A DNA stretch of 64,000 bases, taken from Bradyrhizobium lupini (lineage in GTDB: Bacteria > Pseudomonadota > Alphaproteobacteria > Rhizobiales > Xanthobacteraceae). Below the pieces are notes generated by a model. The model searched no databases, was not told where the DNA came from, and saw only the letters and a program-made list of their open reading frames with translations. Below, piece after piece: positions 1 to 8,901 of the stretch. Positions within the stretch are counted from its first letter, which is position 1. Each line of letters opens with the position of its first letter. Location: the NCBI RefSeq assembly GCF_040939785.1, contig NZ_CP162553.1:930001-994000 (forward strand). Direction: 5' to 3'. The position numbers and the translations under genes are program-made.

Positions 1-626
1 CCCGTCCGCGGAATGAGTCCTCGAAAGCAGGTTACCTCCGTCCAACGCTTGGGACGCGAATTCGGCCACGCCAGCTGTAACGTCGCAGAGTTGATCCCGT
101 CCGCACCTACGAGAAGCTCTCCCGTGGCGGTTCGACCATTCGAAAAGGTCGCTATTACCTCGCCTGCGGTCTGACGCAGCTGCGTCAGTCTGCAGTCCAT
201 GTGCACCGCGATCGGGCATGGCGCGCCGCTGTCGATACCGAAGTCGGACACTCGCTTGTACAGGCACATCAAAAGGTCCAGCCTGTGCATGTGATGAAAG
301 CCGGCGCCGTCGCCTGCGGCGGTGACATGATCGAATGGCCTCTTTGTCACGCTCCCATCTGCGTTGAACTGTCGTGTCGACTCCAGGATTGCCGCGCGGC
401 CGCCGTCAATGACCCCGTCGGGGCCTTTGGAATCTCCCCCATCCAGGTCGACGCCTAGCCAACGACATATTCGCGCCCCGTTGGGCGGGATGTTCAACCC
501 GGCGCCTGCGGTGCTAGGCACCTTCGTTTGCTCGTAGACATCGACCGATGCGAACACTCCCGACCGACGCAGCGCCAAGGCCGTCATCAACCCGCCCATT
601 CCCGCACCGACGATCACTGCCCTCAT
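1..626 (-). CDS. FAD-dependent monooxygenase, N-terminal part (runs off left edge)
   Basis: Reading the minus strand from ATG at 626 gives about 208 residues with no stop before the window edge. Seen: a Rossmann FAD motif right at the N-terminus (VIVGAGMGGL), and near residue 176 the second FAD motif (LLVGADGINS) typical of salicylate-hydroxylase/PHBH-type flavoprotein monooxygenases. The start is supported by a GGAAGG Shine-Dalgarno about 8 bases upstream. The family uses NAD(P)H and O2 to hydroxylate aromatic or related rings; the substrate cannot be told from this part. It is transcribed leftward, away from the MBL-fold gene. The C-terminal substrate domain lies outside the window. Confidence 0.85.
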   Translation of the reverse strand, partial: MRAVIVGAGMGGLMTALALRRSGVFASVDVYEQTKVPSTAGAGLNIPPNGARICRWLGVDLDGGDSKGPDGVIDGGRAAILESTRQFNADGSVTKRPFDHVTAAGDGAGFHHMHRLDLLMCLYKRVSDFGIDSGAPCPIAVHMDCRLTQLRQTAGEVIATFSNGRTATGELLVGADGINSATLQLAWPNSRPKRWTEVTCFRGLIPRT

Positions 627-952
627 CCATCTTCCTTCCGATGCAATCGAATGCCCCTCAACTCGCGGCTGGAATAAGTTTAAGGCGCCTCAATGGGCTC
701 GAGACTAGCGCCGGGCTGATTGGCAATAAAGGATCTTGTCGCACGCCAAATAGAGTTCTGGAGTTCCTCGGTCATCGGCCTCCGTGAGCAAACACGCCGA
801 CCGAGCGCCAACTTCCATTGAGGATGAGCCAGTCGCGTCGGCTTGGCGCTGCGTTGCAAACCTCGGTCCTCGTCTACGAACCGACATTTGGCGCCGCCTT
901 CCGAAGGGAGCGACCGGGCAGTGCGAAAGGTCGTCGGACCTACCCGATCCTT
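627..952. other. intergenic stretch, no supported gene
   Basis: Between the FAD monooxygenase and the MBL-fold remnant I see several overlapping open frames but none with family similarity or consistent coding character. A 31-codon minus-strand frame (stop at 680-682, ATG at 775) is too short to call. The stretch probably holds the promoter of the monooxygenase. Confidence 0.4.
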
Positions 953-1516
953 TCATTGGCCCTCGCAGCCAGCAGCCAGACGGTGCGGTATACTCGGCGG
1001 TACAGGCATCATCGGCAGCACCGGCACGAATGGCGGCGCCCTGGCGCCCGGCAGCGGGTCCGGTACCCTGCGGCCCAAGGCAGCCTGGTATTCACGGCAG
1101 CATCGAGCCATTTGGTCGAGGTCTCGTCGGCGAGCAGCGACCGCACCGATGTAACGTGCACAGCTACGCTTCCCGGCATCCTCGACTTCGAACGAATGCG
1201 ACAGCCGAGGATAAAGCATGTAGCGCCCGGTCGCACAGGCAAGCTCGCGCTCCTGAGGGTGAAACCGCGCATGCGTAAATCGGTCGAAATTGCCGGCGTG
1301 GTCGTAGTGCAGATGCGTGAGAATCACGTCCTTGACGTGGGCAGCGTCGATATCGAACGCGGCAAGCGTCTCTACCGGGCAGCGCAGGTAATTTCGCCTG
1401 CGCTGCTTCGCGACCTCGGCATTGAACCCGGTGTCGATGACGAAGATGCGGCCGCCTCCCCTCGCCAGCCACACGAAATAGTCCATCGGCATTGGTCCAA
1501 ACGCGCCCTTGATCAT
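953..1516 (-). pseudogene. MBL-fold metallo-hydrolase (AHL-lactonase-like), C-terminus degraded
   Basis: The first about 115 residues match N-acyl-homoserine-lactonase/MBL-fold hydrolases: IFVIDTGFN near the start and the zinc-binding motif THLHYDHAGN, where HxHxDH supplies the metal ligands. After about residue 125 (LSHSFEVED) the family's second half, with the distal His and Asp ligands, is absent and is replaced by a low-quality Arg/Ala/Pro-rich tail to the stop. I could not restore it by a single frameshift, so this is most likely a truncated or decayed gene. Its ATG overlaps the stop of the upstream small gene (ATGA), suggesting former translational coupling. Confidence 0.65.
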
Positions 1517-1710
1517 GGGCCGTTTCGCTTTTGCGTCACCAGTCGCAGCGGGATGTTATGCAGGTTGGCGCGGCCTCGCACGGCCGGCTCTGTCCTGCCG
1601 AGCGCCTGGGCGATCTCGTCGGGTCGGCGCCCAGCCGCCGCCATCACCAGCAGCTGTTGATGCTCTTCCGGTGTCCACCTCCGGATCAACGGATAGCGTG
1701 ACTGTGCCAT
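1513..1710 (-). CDS. small SANT/Myb-like helix-turn-helix protein
   Basis: A 65-residue protein containing RRWTPEEHQQLL followed by DEIAQALGRTEPAV, the pattern of short SANT/Myb-like DNA-binding proteins common in rhizobia (tryptophan-containing first helix, then a recognition-helix-like segment). ATG at 1710 has a GGGGA stretch about 12 bases upstream; an in-frame ATG at 1752 would add 14 residues. The stop overlaps the start of the MBL-fold gene. Role unknown; the family is usually only annotated as hypothetical. Confidence 0.5.
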   Translation of the reverse strand: MAQSRYPLIRRWTPEEHQQLLVMAAAGRRPDEIAQALGRTEPAVRGRANLHNIPLRLVTQKRNGP

Positions 1711-2106
1711 CGTCCCGCGTCCCCAGCCTGTTGCCAGGTTATCGGGCTGCAATTGCTGAGTCGTGCTTTAACATATGATGCCTATCTCGCAGGACGAGGC
1801 GAGCGGATGGCGCCGGACTGAGCGAGCACAGGGCTTGGATGGAGGCTCCACGGCGGGGCAAGCCGGTAGTTTTCCGGGCCGTAAATTTTCGTCGGCTTTA
1901 ATAATTCGAGCGAATGATCGCTCCGATGACCGGAGACCTTGACCATCAAGCAGAGGCCATCGCCGCAATGCGCAAAGCGGTCGCCGCGACCTGTGCTGCC
2001 GAGCGTTTGAAGTGGTTGAGGGCCGCTTTGGCGTGGAAACATCTTGAAAGCTTGGCGAAGGGCAAGTTGGCAGCGTGAAACTCCCCGCGAGCGGCCTGTT
2101 CGCTGG
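1711..2106. other. intergenic stretch, nothing recognised
   Basis: About 400 bases between two genes transcribed leftward. Short open frames exist on both strands but none resembles a known family or has a convincing ribosome binding site. No strong hairpin was seen. Confidence 0.4.
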
Positions 2107-2492
2107 TCAAGACCTGGCGCAGTTTTCGATCATCTCCGCGAGCGCGGAGCAGAGGACGGGCTTCTCCAATCGGGGAGCATTGCGGAAGCCGCCCGGCAAT
2201 CCATCGGATGTGTGGCCGGTCAGGAAGAAAAATTGCAACCCGCGACCACGAGTGATCTCCGCCACCAGTTCAGTTGTTTCATCGGCAAGCCTCAGGTCGA
2301 GAATGGCCAGATCGAAGTCTGCCACCCGCGCGACTTCGATTGCTTCCTTCAGGGTGCCTGCTTCGGCGATGACCTTGTCGCCCAACTCCTCCAGCATGTC
2401 GCAGACCATCATGCGGATCGGCGCTACGTCCTCCACCACGGAAGATTGAGAGTGCGCCCATGCTCCGTCTCGTCGGCCTTGATATCCGCCAT
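2107..2492 (-). CDS. response regulator receiver protein, frameshifted near N-terminus
   Basis: A stand-alone CheY-like receiver domain. The conserved core is visible: VVEDVAPIRMM (acidic pocket), DLAILDLRLAD with the phospho-acceptor Asp, FFLTGH (switch Thr) and LEKPV with the conserved Lys. The acidic pocket is in a different frame from the likely start (ATG at 2492, beginning MADIKADETEHGRTLNL); one base appears missing near 2440. Restoring it gives 128 residues, normal for a single-domain regulator. It has no output domain, so it would act by protein contact in a phosphorelay. It is divergent from a second receiver gene 115 bases away. Confidence 0.65.
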
Positions 2493-2606
2493 GCAGCCGG
2501 CCAGCTCCCTGGGGCCCTCGGATCGGCCTATGTTCACTTTTGGACACATTTTCAGGGAACAAAGCGCCGCAACATAGTAGGTTCAGCGTTCCGAGACGGA
2601 GTGAAC

Positions 2607-3076
2607 ATGACAGCGCCGTCGCCTCTCATCTTGGTGGTGGAGGATGAATACCCATTGCAGGCGGTGTCGAGGAAGCCCTGCTGGAGGCAGGCTTCGCGAC
2701 TGACATTCTCTCGTCTGCCGAGGAAGCCCTGACTCTCTTCAGAAGCGGCATGAAGGAGTACCGGGCGGTCGTCGCGGATGTGAACCTCAAGGGCACGCTC
2801 AGCGGCTGGGAATTGGCCAGACAGCTCAGACAACGAGAGCCGACGTTTCCCGTGGTCTACATGACGGGCGCTGCAGCGAACGATTGGGGTTCGCAGGGCG
2901 TCCCAAATAGCATCCTGTTGCAGAAGCCGTTTGCACCGGCCCAGCTTGTCACTGCGGTCTCGAAGCTCCTCAATGAGGTCCACCGACGCACAAGTAAAAA
3001 CCGCCGCCGTCACTGGCTCGCACAGCAAGCCAGCGTCCCAGCCGTCCATGGCGGCAGGAACGAAGCTCGGCAATGA
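2607..3076 (+). CDS. response regulator receiver protein, frameshifted near N-terminus
   Basis: Starts MTAPSPLILVVEDEYPLQ in one frame and continues VEEALLEAGFATDILSSAEE in the next; one base is missing near 2655. The rest shows AVVADVNLKG with the phospho-acceptor Asp, VVYMTG with the switch Thr, and LLQKPFAP with the conserved Lys. With the base restored the protein is 156 residues: a receiver domain plus a short basic tail. It is divergent from the receiver gene at 2107-2492; both lesions fall just after or before the acidic-pocket motif. No histidine kinase is in view. Confidence 0.7.
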
Positions 3077-3128
3077 ACATTTTTTAGTCTCAGTTGCCTC
3101 GTTCGCTCCGCCTGCAATAGCGCAGGGT

Positions 3129-3323
3129 ATGCTCACGTGCGGCAAATGCGATGAGATCGACAACAAGATCGCGCGCCATAGTCGGTTGTTGTCTCTTGTC
3201 ACTGACAAGATCGCGAGAGACGGTATCGCCGACTTGATCGAGGAAATGACGACGGCGAAAGCGGCACTTCATCCCAACCAGAGGAGAAGTAAGCTCGCAC
3301 TCGAACGCGCCAATCGGCGGTAG
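3129..3323 (+). CDS. small conserved hypothetical protein (64 aa)
   Basis: Begins MLTCGKCDEIDNKI and contains IADLIEEM followed by KAALHP. This is the layout of a short helical protein repeatedly found in Bradyrhizobium genomes (Cys-x-x-Cys near the start, then a helical hairpin). ATG at 3129 is preceded by GCAGGG. Nothing is known of its function; two cysteines close together could bind metal but that is speculation. Confidence 0.55.
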   Translation: MLTCGKCDEIDNKIARHSRLLSLVTDKIARDGIADLIEEMTTAKAALHPNQRRSKLALERANRR

Positions 3324-3385
3324 ATCCTCGCCGACAGTTCCATCAACATTCTCTTTCTCGCGGCCGCGACCGCAGATCGATGCGA

Positions 3386-3540
3386 GCAATCAAACTCTCT
3401 CCTGAATTCTTGCAACTCTCTGCCATTTACCAAGGGCAGATTTGCTTCCGGTGAACCGTGTCGATCAAGCGTGTCGCAAGACTGGTGCACACGTCCGGCC
3501 CGCTACCGACATGAAATGGGAGTTACGCCATGCAGCATCT
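3386..3540 (+). repeat. upstream copy A of the duplicated RTX-gene leader region
   Basis: About 150 bases upstream of the first RTX-like gene are recognisably similar to the same interval upstream of the second (4832-4988): shared blocks include AAACTCTSTC-like, CCGAATTC/CTGAATTC and the identical ATGAAATGGGAGTTACGCC just before both start codons. The duplication therefore included the promoter/leader, with GGGAG as the shared ribosome binding site. Confidence 0.7.
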
Positions 3541-4729
3541 GCCGAACGATACCTTCGACGTCATCCTTGACCAGTTTGGTCAAATCGAGACCGTGTACGG
3601 AGATCTCGGATTTCCCGCAGCCAAGGACGTCTCGGGCGGCAACGACACCGTGACGGCAACGTCACCGAGCTCAATACGAGGCTCACGATCTTCGGCGATG
3701 ACCAGTCGATGCTGCTTGGTCACTCGCAAGGCGGAAACGACACATTGTTCGCCGATATCGGCGGCGGCTGGAACACCGCTCTCGTGGTGGGCGATGCCAA
3801 ATCGATGATCGACGACGCCAAGGGCGGCAATGACACCATCGTCGCGGATGCCCATGGCACGGTCTATACCACTGTCTCGGCCTTCGGCGACGTCGCGGGG
3901 GACATGTCGGGCAACGCGCAGGGCGGCCATGACGAGATAACCGGCTCGATCGCGTGGCGCGGTGGCGCCAACCTGTTCGCCGGCGATGCCGGCGGTTCCA
4001 TGATGACACCTCGCACGGCGGCAACGACACGCTCGATGTCAGCGTGCTCACCACGGACGGCGTGGCGACCGTCAGTGGCGACGCCATCGGCGCCCTGCGC
4101 GGCCTTGCGCAAGGCGGCAATGACAATATGACGGTCACCTTGAACGGCGACAGCGCCATAGCCGGCGCGACCTTGTCGGGGACTCGTCGACGTCCCTGAT
4201 GGATCTTACCGAGGGCGGCGACGATGTCCTGACCGTCAAGATCGAAGGCCAGTACGCGGATGCGGTCTCGTCAGTGTGCGGCGACGCGCCGATCATGGCC
4301 GGTCATTCTCATGGTGGCAACGATATCCTCAATGGCGGCGTCGGCCGGGATTTCATGTATGGCGATGCAGGAATCTATGAACCGGCGACGCCAGGCTCGA
4401 TCACCGGCGGCAGCGACACGCTGAACGGCGGAGCGGGCGACGACTGGATGTGGGGCGGAGGAAACAGCGACTTCTTCGCCTTCAGCACCGGCTCCGGCAA
4501 CGACACGATCGCCGACTTCGATCAGGGCAACAAGGCCGTCGGCAGCACCGCAGCGGAACACGATCTGATCGATGTGCAGGATTACGGCTTCGCGGACTGG
4601 GCGGCGCTGTCGAGTCTGATCAGCGACAATGCTTCCGGCGATGCCGTGATTCATCTCTCCGGCAACGACTCGATCACGCTGGACGGGATTCACGCGGCGA
4701 ATCTGCATCCGACCGACTTCATCATCTGA
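3530..4729 (+). pseudogene. RTX-like (haemolysin-type) calcium-binding protein, copy 1, three frameshifts
   Basis: Begins MQHLPNDTFDVILDQFGQ and carries many GGNDT/GGxDxL motifs spaced about 25-35 residues, ending in one classical RTX nonapeptide block (GGSDTLNGGAGDDW) near residue 305 and a C-terminal domain finishing HPTDFII. Such Asp-rich turns bind Ca2+ and are usually secreted by type I systems without a cleaved signal; no type I genes are in the window. Three single-base deletions are apparent by comparison with copy 2: near 3661, near 4003, and in a G-run at 4178-4181. Corrected, the gene has 401 codons including the stop, exactly like copy 2. Ribosome binding site GGGAG lies about 8 bases upstream. 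Confidence 0.8.
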
Positions 4730-4746
4730 GGGAATAAATCAAAGCG

Positions 4747-4781
4747 GCGATGTCGTACCCCGACGCGCGGGGCGACATCGC
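4747..4781 (+). terminator. hairpin downstream of RTX copy 1
   Basis: GCGATGTCG (4747-4755) pairs with CGACATCGC (4773-4781), with an inner CCCCG/CGGGG stem after a two-base bulge. It lies 18 bases past the stop of copy 1. There is no clear T-run, so termination strength is uncertain. Confidence 0.55.
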
Positions 4782-4831
4782 AATCGCGAGTGCGCACCGA
4801 CCAGTTTCGCCGCACGGCGCAGCGAAACCTG

Positions 4832-4988
4832 TCGCGAACAAACTCTGTCCCGAATTCCAGCAAATCTCCGCCATCGACCAAAGCTAGATTCGTCTCCGTG
4901 AAGCGTGGTCACAGCACGTCGCGCAAGAGTTTTGCCGATGTCAGGCCCGCCTCCGACAATGAAATGGGAGTTACGCCATGCAGCATCT
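4832..4988 (+). repeat. upstream copy B of the duplicated RTX-gene leader region
   Basis: Second copy of the leader described at 3386-3540. The last 20 or so bases before the start codon are identical in both copies and carry the GGGAG ribosome binding site; further upstream the copies have diverged by substitutions and small indels. Confidence 0.7.
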
Positions 4989-6181
4989 GCCGAACGACAC
5001 CATCGACATCCTGCTCGACCAATTTGGCCAAATCGAAACCGTCATCGGAGATCCGAACTTTCCGACCACCACGGACGCCTGGGGCGGCAACGACACCGTG
5101 ACCGCAACCATCACTCAGCCCGAAGCAGAGGTCACGATCTTTGGCGACGACAACACGACGCTGCATGGCCAGTCCCACGGCGGCAACGACACGCTCACGG
5201 TCAACGTCAACTACGGCTGGAACGCCGCCCTCGTGGTCGGCGATGCCCAGGCGATGACCGACGACGCCAGGGGCGGCAACGACACGATCGATACCCAAGA
5301 CCACTCGATGTACACCAACGTGCATGCTTTCGGCGATGTCGCCGGCGACATGTCCGGCAATTCGCACGGCGGCAGTGACACCATCACGGGCGCTGTGGGC
5401 TGGCGAGGCTTCGACAATGTGTACGCCGGCGATGCCGGTGGCTCCATGAGCGGCACGGCGCAGGTGCGGCAACGACACGCTCGACATCAGCTTGAACACC
5501 CGGGAGGGTTCAGCGAGAGCCAGCGGCGATGCCATCGGCTCCATCAGCGGCGATGCGCATGGCGGCAACGACAACATCATCTTGACCATGAGCGGCGAAA
5601 ACGTCTGGGCCGGTGCGTCGCTGTCGGGAGATTCCTCCACGTCCCTGACCGACAACGCACAGGGTGGCAACGACATCCTCACGGTCAAGATCAGCACCGA
5701 GTACACCGACGATGCGCGCGATATGCTGTTCGGCGACGCTCCGACCATGTCCGGCAATGCCCATCGCGGCAACGATATCCTCACCGGCGGAGCGGCCACC
5801 GACTTTCTGTATGGCGATGCAAAGGTCTATGATCCCGCAACACCGGGCTCGATCACCGGCGGCAAGGATTTGCTCAACGGGGGCGCCGGAAATGACCAGC
5901 TTTCGGGCGGCGGGAACAGCGACACCTTCGTCTTCAACACCGGCTCCGGCAACGACCTCATCACCGACTTCGATCAAGGAAACAAGGCGGTCGGCAGCAC
6001 CGTGACCGAGCACGATCTGATCAACCTGCACGATTACGGCTTTGCGGACTGGACGGCGCTGTCGAAGCTGATCAGCGACAATGCCGACGGCGATGCCGTG
6101 ATTCATGTATCGGCGAGCGACACCATTACACTCGACGGTGTCCACGCCGCGAGCCTGCACCCGACCGACTTCCTCATCTGA
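4978..6181 (+). CDS. RTX-like calcium-binding protein, copy 2, one frameshift
   Basis: Paralogue of the gene at 3530, starting MQHLPNDTIDILLDQFGQ and ending HPTDFLI. Repeats of GGNDT occur about every 30 residues (GGNDTVTA, GGNDTLTV, GGNDTIDT, GGSDTITG and more), then GGKDLLNGGAGNDQLSGG, a canonical RTX block, and a C-terminal domain containing TGSGNDLITDFDQGNK. An extra T at 5465 (CAGGTGCGG where CAGGGCGG is expected) breaks the frame; without it the gene is exactly 401 codons. Likely a secreted or surface Ca2+-binding protein. Function beyond that is unknown. A strong hairpin follows the stop. Confidence 0.85.
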
Positions 6182-6193
6182 GAAAAGCAGGCA

Positions 6194-6220
6194 TCTCGCC
6201 CCGCCTACAGCGGGGCGAGA
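6194..6220 (+). terminator. 11-bp perfect hairpin after RTX copy 2
   Basis: TCTCGCCCCGC (6194-6204), loop CTACA, GCGGGGCGAGA (6210-6220). It starts 12 bases after the RTX stop codon and is followed by no long T-run. It probably ends the RTX transcript. Confidence 0.75.
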
Positions 6221-6229
6221 CCCGGGTTA

Positions 6230-6450
6230 CTCCCCGCCCACAGGATCCCTTCAGCCGCCCCCTGACGCTGGCGACCGCCTTTGGCCGCGACGAGCCAGTT
6301 GATGTCGTCGAACTTCTCCGTCAGGTCCGCGACCAGATGCGTCGTGCCAGGATGCAGCGGTCCTGCCTCATTGGCGCTCACCGTTCACGATCGCAACGAC
6401 CTTGCCCCATGGGCTCTCAGAACCACGGATGGTCTAGGATCGCGCCTCGG
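6230..6450 (-). other. coding-like remnant, unassigned
   Basis: The minus strand carries a stretch reading PLHPGTTHLVADLTEKFDD then INWLVAAKGG and ending GLAPL-stop beside the RTX terminator, preceded in another frame by GKVVAIVNGERQ. Amino-acid composition looks like a real protein tail but there is no start and a stop or frame change intervenes. I do not recognise the family; it may be the decayed end of a gene cut off by the RTX region. Confidence 0.25.
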
Positions 6451-6494
6451 CCCGGTCAGATGCCGTGCTTGGTGCCGGGTCCAGTTGGCAAGAG

Positions 6495-8121
6495 CTAAGA
6501 AGCTCTTCTAATTGCCCGGCCGACCTTCTGCAGAGCCTCGAAGGCTCCCATGCGCTGATCAACCCAGCCTGCCAAAGCGGCCTGGGGTTGATGGATGTCT
6601 CCCAAGACCGACATCGCCTGCATCGCCTCACTGAGGTCGGAATGGTCGCCCGAGGCAACTGATCCAAGCATCGCGGAGCCGAGCAGGACGGCCTCCGGAG
6701 AGGCTGGCGCAGCGACCGTCAAACCCGTCATATCGGCGAGGACCTGCCGCACGAGGCGGCTCTTTGCGGCACCGCCGCTGACCACGATCGTATCGACCGC
6801 AATGCCCTTGTCTTGCTGAGCGCGAACGATCTGCCGGGCCCCGCAGCCGAGGCCGCAAAGCCCTGCAAGATAAAGCGCGAGCAGACTCTCCAGATCCGAG
6901 CGCATATCAAGGCCCGCAATCAGTGCGCGCGCGCCGGGATCGGCGAACGGCGCTCGATTGCCGAGGAATTCGGGGACGACATGAAGCTGGCCGACCAAAT
7001 CCGGGAGCATTTCGGCACCGCCGCGTGATTCTGATTTCCGAGGCAAGCCAATCGGCAAGCGTCTGCTGCTTCTGGCCCGCAGCCTGTGTCGCTTGCGCGG
7101 AATTCGGATGCATCTGCAACAGATGCTCGATCGCAGCGCCGGCGGCCGACTGTCCGCCTTCATTGAGCCAAAGCCCAGGCACCATGGCGGAGAAATAAGG
7201 TCCCCAAACGCCAGGGACGAAGAAGGGGTCCGGTGTGGTCGACATGGTGCAGGCGGACGTTCCGAATACATAGGCCATGCGCGTGAGCACCGTGCCCGCC
7301 GCTCCGCGCGCCCCCACCGTACCAACACCGCCGGCATGTGCATCGATGAGGCCGGCGGCGACCGGCGTACCCATCGCGAGTCCGAGATCGGCCGCGGCCT
7401 TCGCCGTCAGGCCCGCTGCCAGCCTGGTCCCGCCGGGCACGATCTCGGTGCCGATCCTGCGGAACTGCTCATCCGGCAGCACGCCGAGGCCAATCCTGCG
7501 GAAGAATTGATCGTCCCAGCGGTCTTCGTGGCCCAGATAGGTCCACTTGCACGTCACGGTACAAATGGAGCGGGACAAACTCCCTGTTGCACGCCAAGTG
7601 AGAAAATCAGTCAAGTCCATAAACTGCCACGCATGGGAGAACGTCTCGGGCATGTTTTCGGCGAGCCACAACAGTTTCGGCGTCTCCATCTCGGGAGAGA
7701 TCGTTCCGCCGACATAGTCGAGAACTTTCTCGCCCGTCTGGTTGATACGGCGCGCCTGATCCGCAGCGCGGTGATCCATCCATACAACGACGTTGCGAGC
7801 AGGATCGCCGGACGGCCCGACGGGCAGCGGCACACCCGCCTCGCCAAGCACCACCAGCGAGCAGGTCGCGTCAAAGCCTATGCCGGCGATACTGTCCGCC
7901 GCGATACCCGCCTGCACCACCGCGCTACGCACGCTGCGGCATACGGCACGCCAGATATCCTCGCTCGACTGCTCGACGACGTCGCCAGCCTCCCGCCAAA
8001 GTGCAACAGGGGCGCTGTCACTCGCCAGGAGCCTGCCAGAGCGGTCGAAGAGTCCGGCCCGTGCGCTGCCGGTGCCGACATCGATGCCAAGGAAATGGCG
8101 GTTATCGGGTTGCTTGTTCAT
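6495..8121 (-). CDS. FGGY-family pentulose (D-ribulose-type) kinase, one frameshift
   Basis: Starts MNKQPDNRHFLGIDVGTGSA, the FGGY/actin-fold phosphate-1 motif, and has VVWMDHRA and WQFMDLTDFLTW as in FGGY pentulose kinases; the C-terminal half has VVSGGAAKSRLVRQ, the ATP-binding signature. One extra base near 7030 splits the gene (DWLASEI | ESRGGAEMLPD). Corrected length is 541 residues, normal for D-ribulokinase-type members. It would phosphorylate the keto-pentose made by the adjacent dehydrogenase, feeding the pentose phosphate pathway. Last gene of the leftward pentitol operon, 24 bases after the SDR. Confidence 0.85.
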
Positions 8122-8145
8122 CTCAGGATCGCCGATCGGAAGATG

Positions 8146-8874
8146 TTACAGATCGTTGCTCTGCGGCAGAATGACGAGGTCGCGGATGGTGACGTTTCTC
8201 GGGCGCGTCAACATGAAGAGCACTGCCTGCGCGACTTCCACCGGCTGCATCAAGCCACCGGCCGCCATTTCCTCCTCGATCTTCTCTTTGGGCCAATCCT
8301 TGATGAGCGCGGTCACGACTGGACCGGGCGCAACGGCGCCGACGCGCAAACCGTGTTTCGCGACCTGCCGGCGCAGAGTATGCACAAAAGCCTGCACGGC
8401 GTGCTTGGACGCGGTATAGATCGGTTCCCAGACGACAGGCACGAGACCTGCGATCGAACTGGTGACGATGATGTCGCCGCTCTTGCGCTCAACCATGTGC
8501 GGCAGCACCGCATGGATCGACCGGAACAGCGCATTGACGTTCAAATTGAGCATGCGGTCCCACGCGTCGGGATCGCCGCCAAGCACCTCGCCGCCGACAT
8601 AGGCACCAGCATTCGCATGGAAGATGTCCAGTTGACCCGCTTTCTCCAGCACCTGCGGCATCATCGCTTCCATGCTCAGGGGATCGGTGAGGTCGATACG
8701 TAACGGAATCGCCTGATCGCCCAGCGCAACGCAGGCGCTGCTCAGCGCCTCTTCCGCCCGATCGATCAGCACCACCCGCGCGCCGGCCCCGATCAATGTT
8801 CTGGCGCATTCGAGACCGATGCCCGATGCGGCGCCGGTGATCGCCGCGACTTTTTCTGCAAGTTCCTGGGCCAA
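8146..8874 (-). CDS. SDR oxidoreductase, ribitol 2-dehydrogenase-like
   Basis: 242-residue classical short-chain dehydrogenase: cofactor motif [11 protein letters not shown] motif (HANAGAY), catalytic Ser in TSSIAG and YTASK with the catalytic Tyr and Lys. An Asp after beta-2 (VVLIDRAEE) favours NAD+. Family similarity plus its place between a pentose/pentitol-type ABC importer and a pentulose kinase indicate oxidation of a pentitol such as ribitol to D-ribulose. The exact polyol is inferred from context; arabitol or xylitol remain possible. Confidence 0.8.
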   Translation of the reverse strand: MAQELAEKVAAITGAASGIGLECARTLIGAGARVVLIDRAEEALSSACVALGDQAIPLRIDLTDPLSMEAMMPQVLEKAGQLDIFHANAGAYVGGEVLGGDPDAWDRMLNLNVNALFRSIHAVLPHMVERKSGDIIVTSSIAGLVPVVWEPIYTASKHAVQAFVHTLRRQVAKHGLRVGAVAPGPVVTALIKDWPKEKIEEEMAAGGLMQPVEVAQAVLFMLTRPRNVTIRDLVILPQSNDL

Positions 8875-8901
8875 GGCTTGTCCTTTTCCTACGAGAGTTG
8901 T

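Noticed and set aside
680..775. A 31-codon minus-strand frame (starts MTEELQNSIW)
   Set aside because: Composition is plausible, but it is too short, has no clear ribosome binding site and no recognisable family.
3530..6181. GGND-coding repeats as tandem DNA repeats of mobile origin
   Set aside because: They are protein-level Ca-binding motifs in two paralogous genes; no terminal inverted repeats, target duplications or transposase are present.
7093..8703. A 536-codon open frame on the plus strand across the kinase and SDR genes
   Set aside because: It is antisense to two well-supported genes, has His/Arg-rich composition typical of shadow frames in GC-rich DNA and matches no family.
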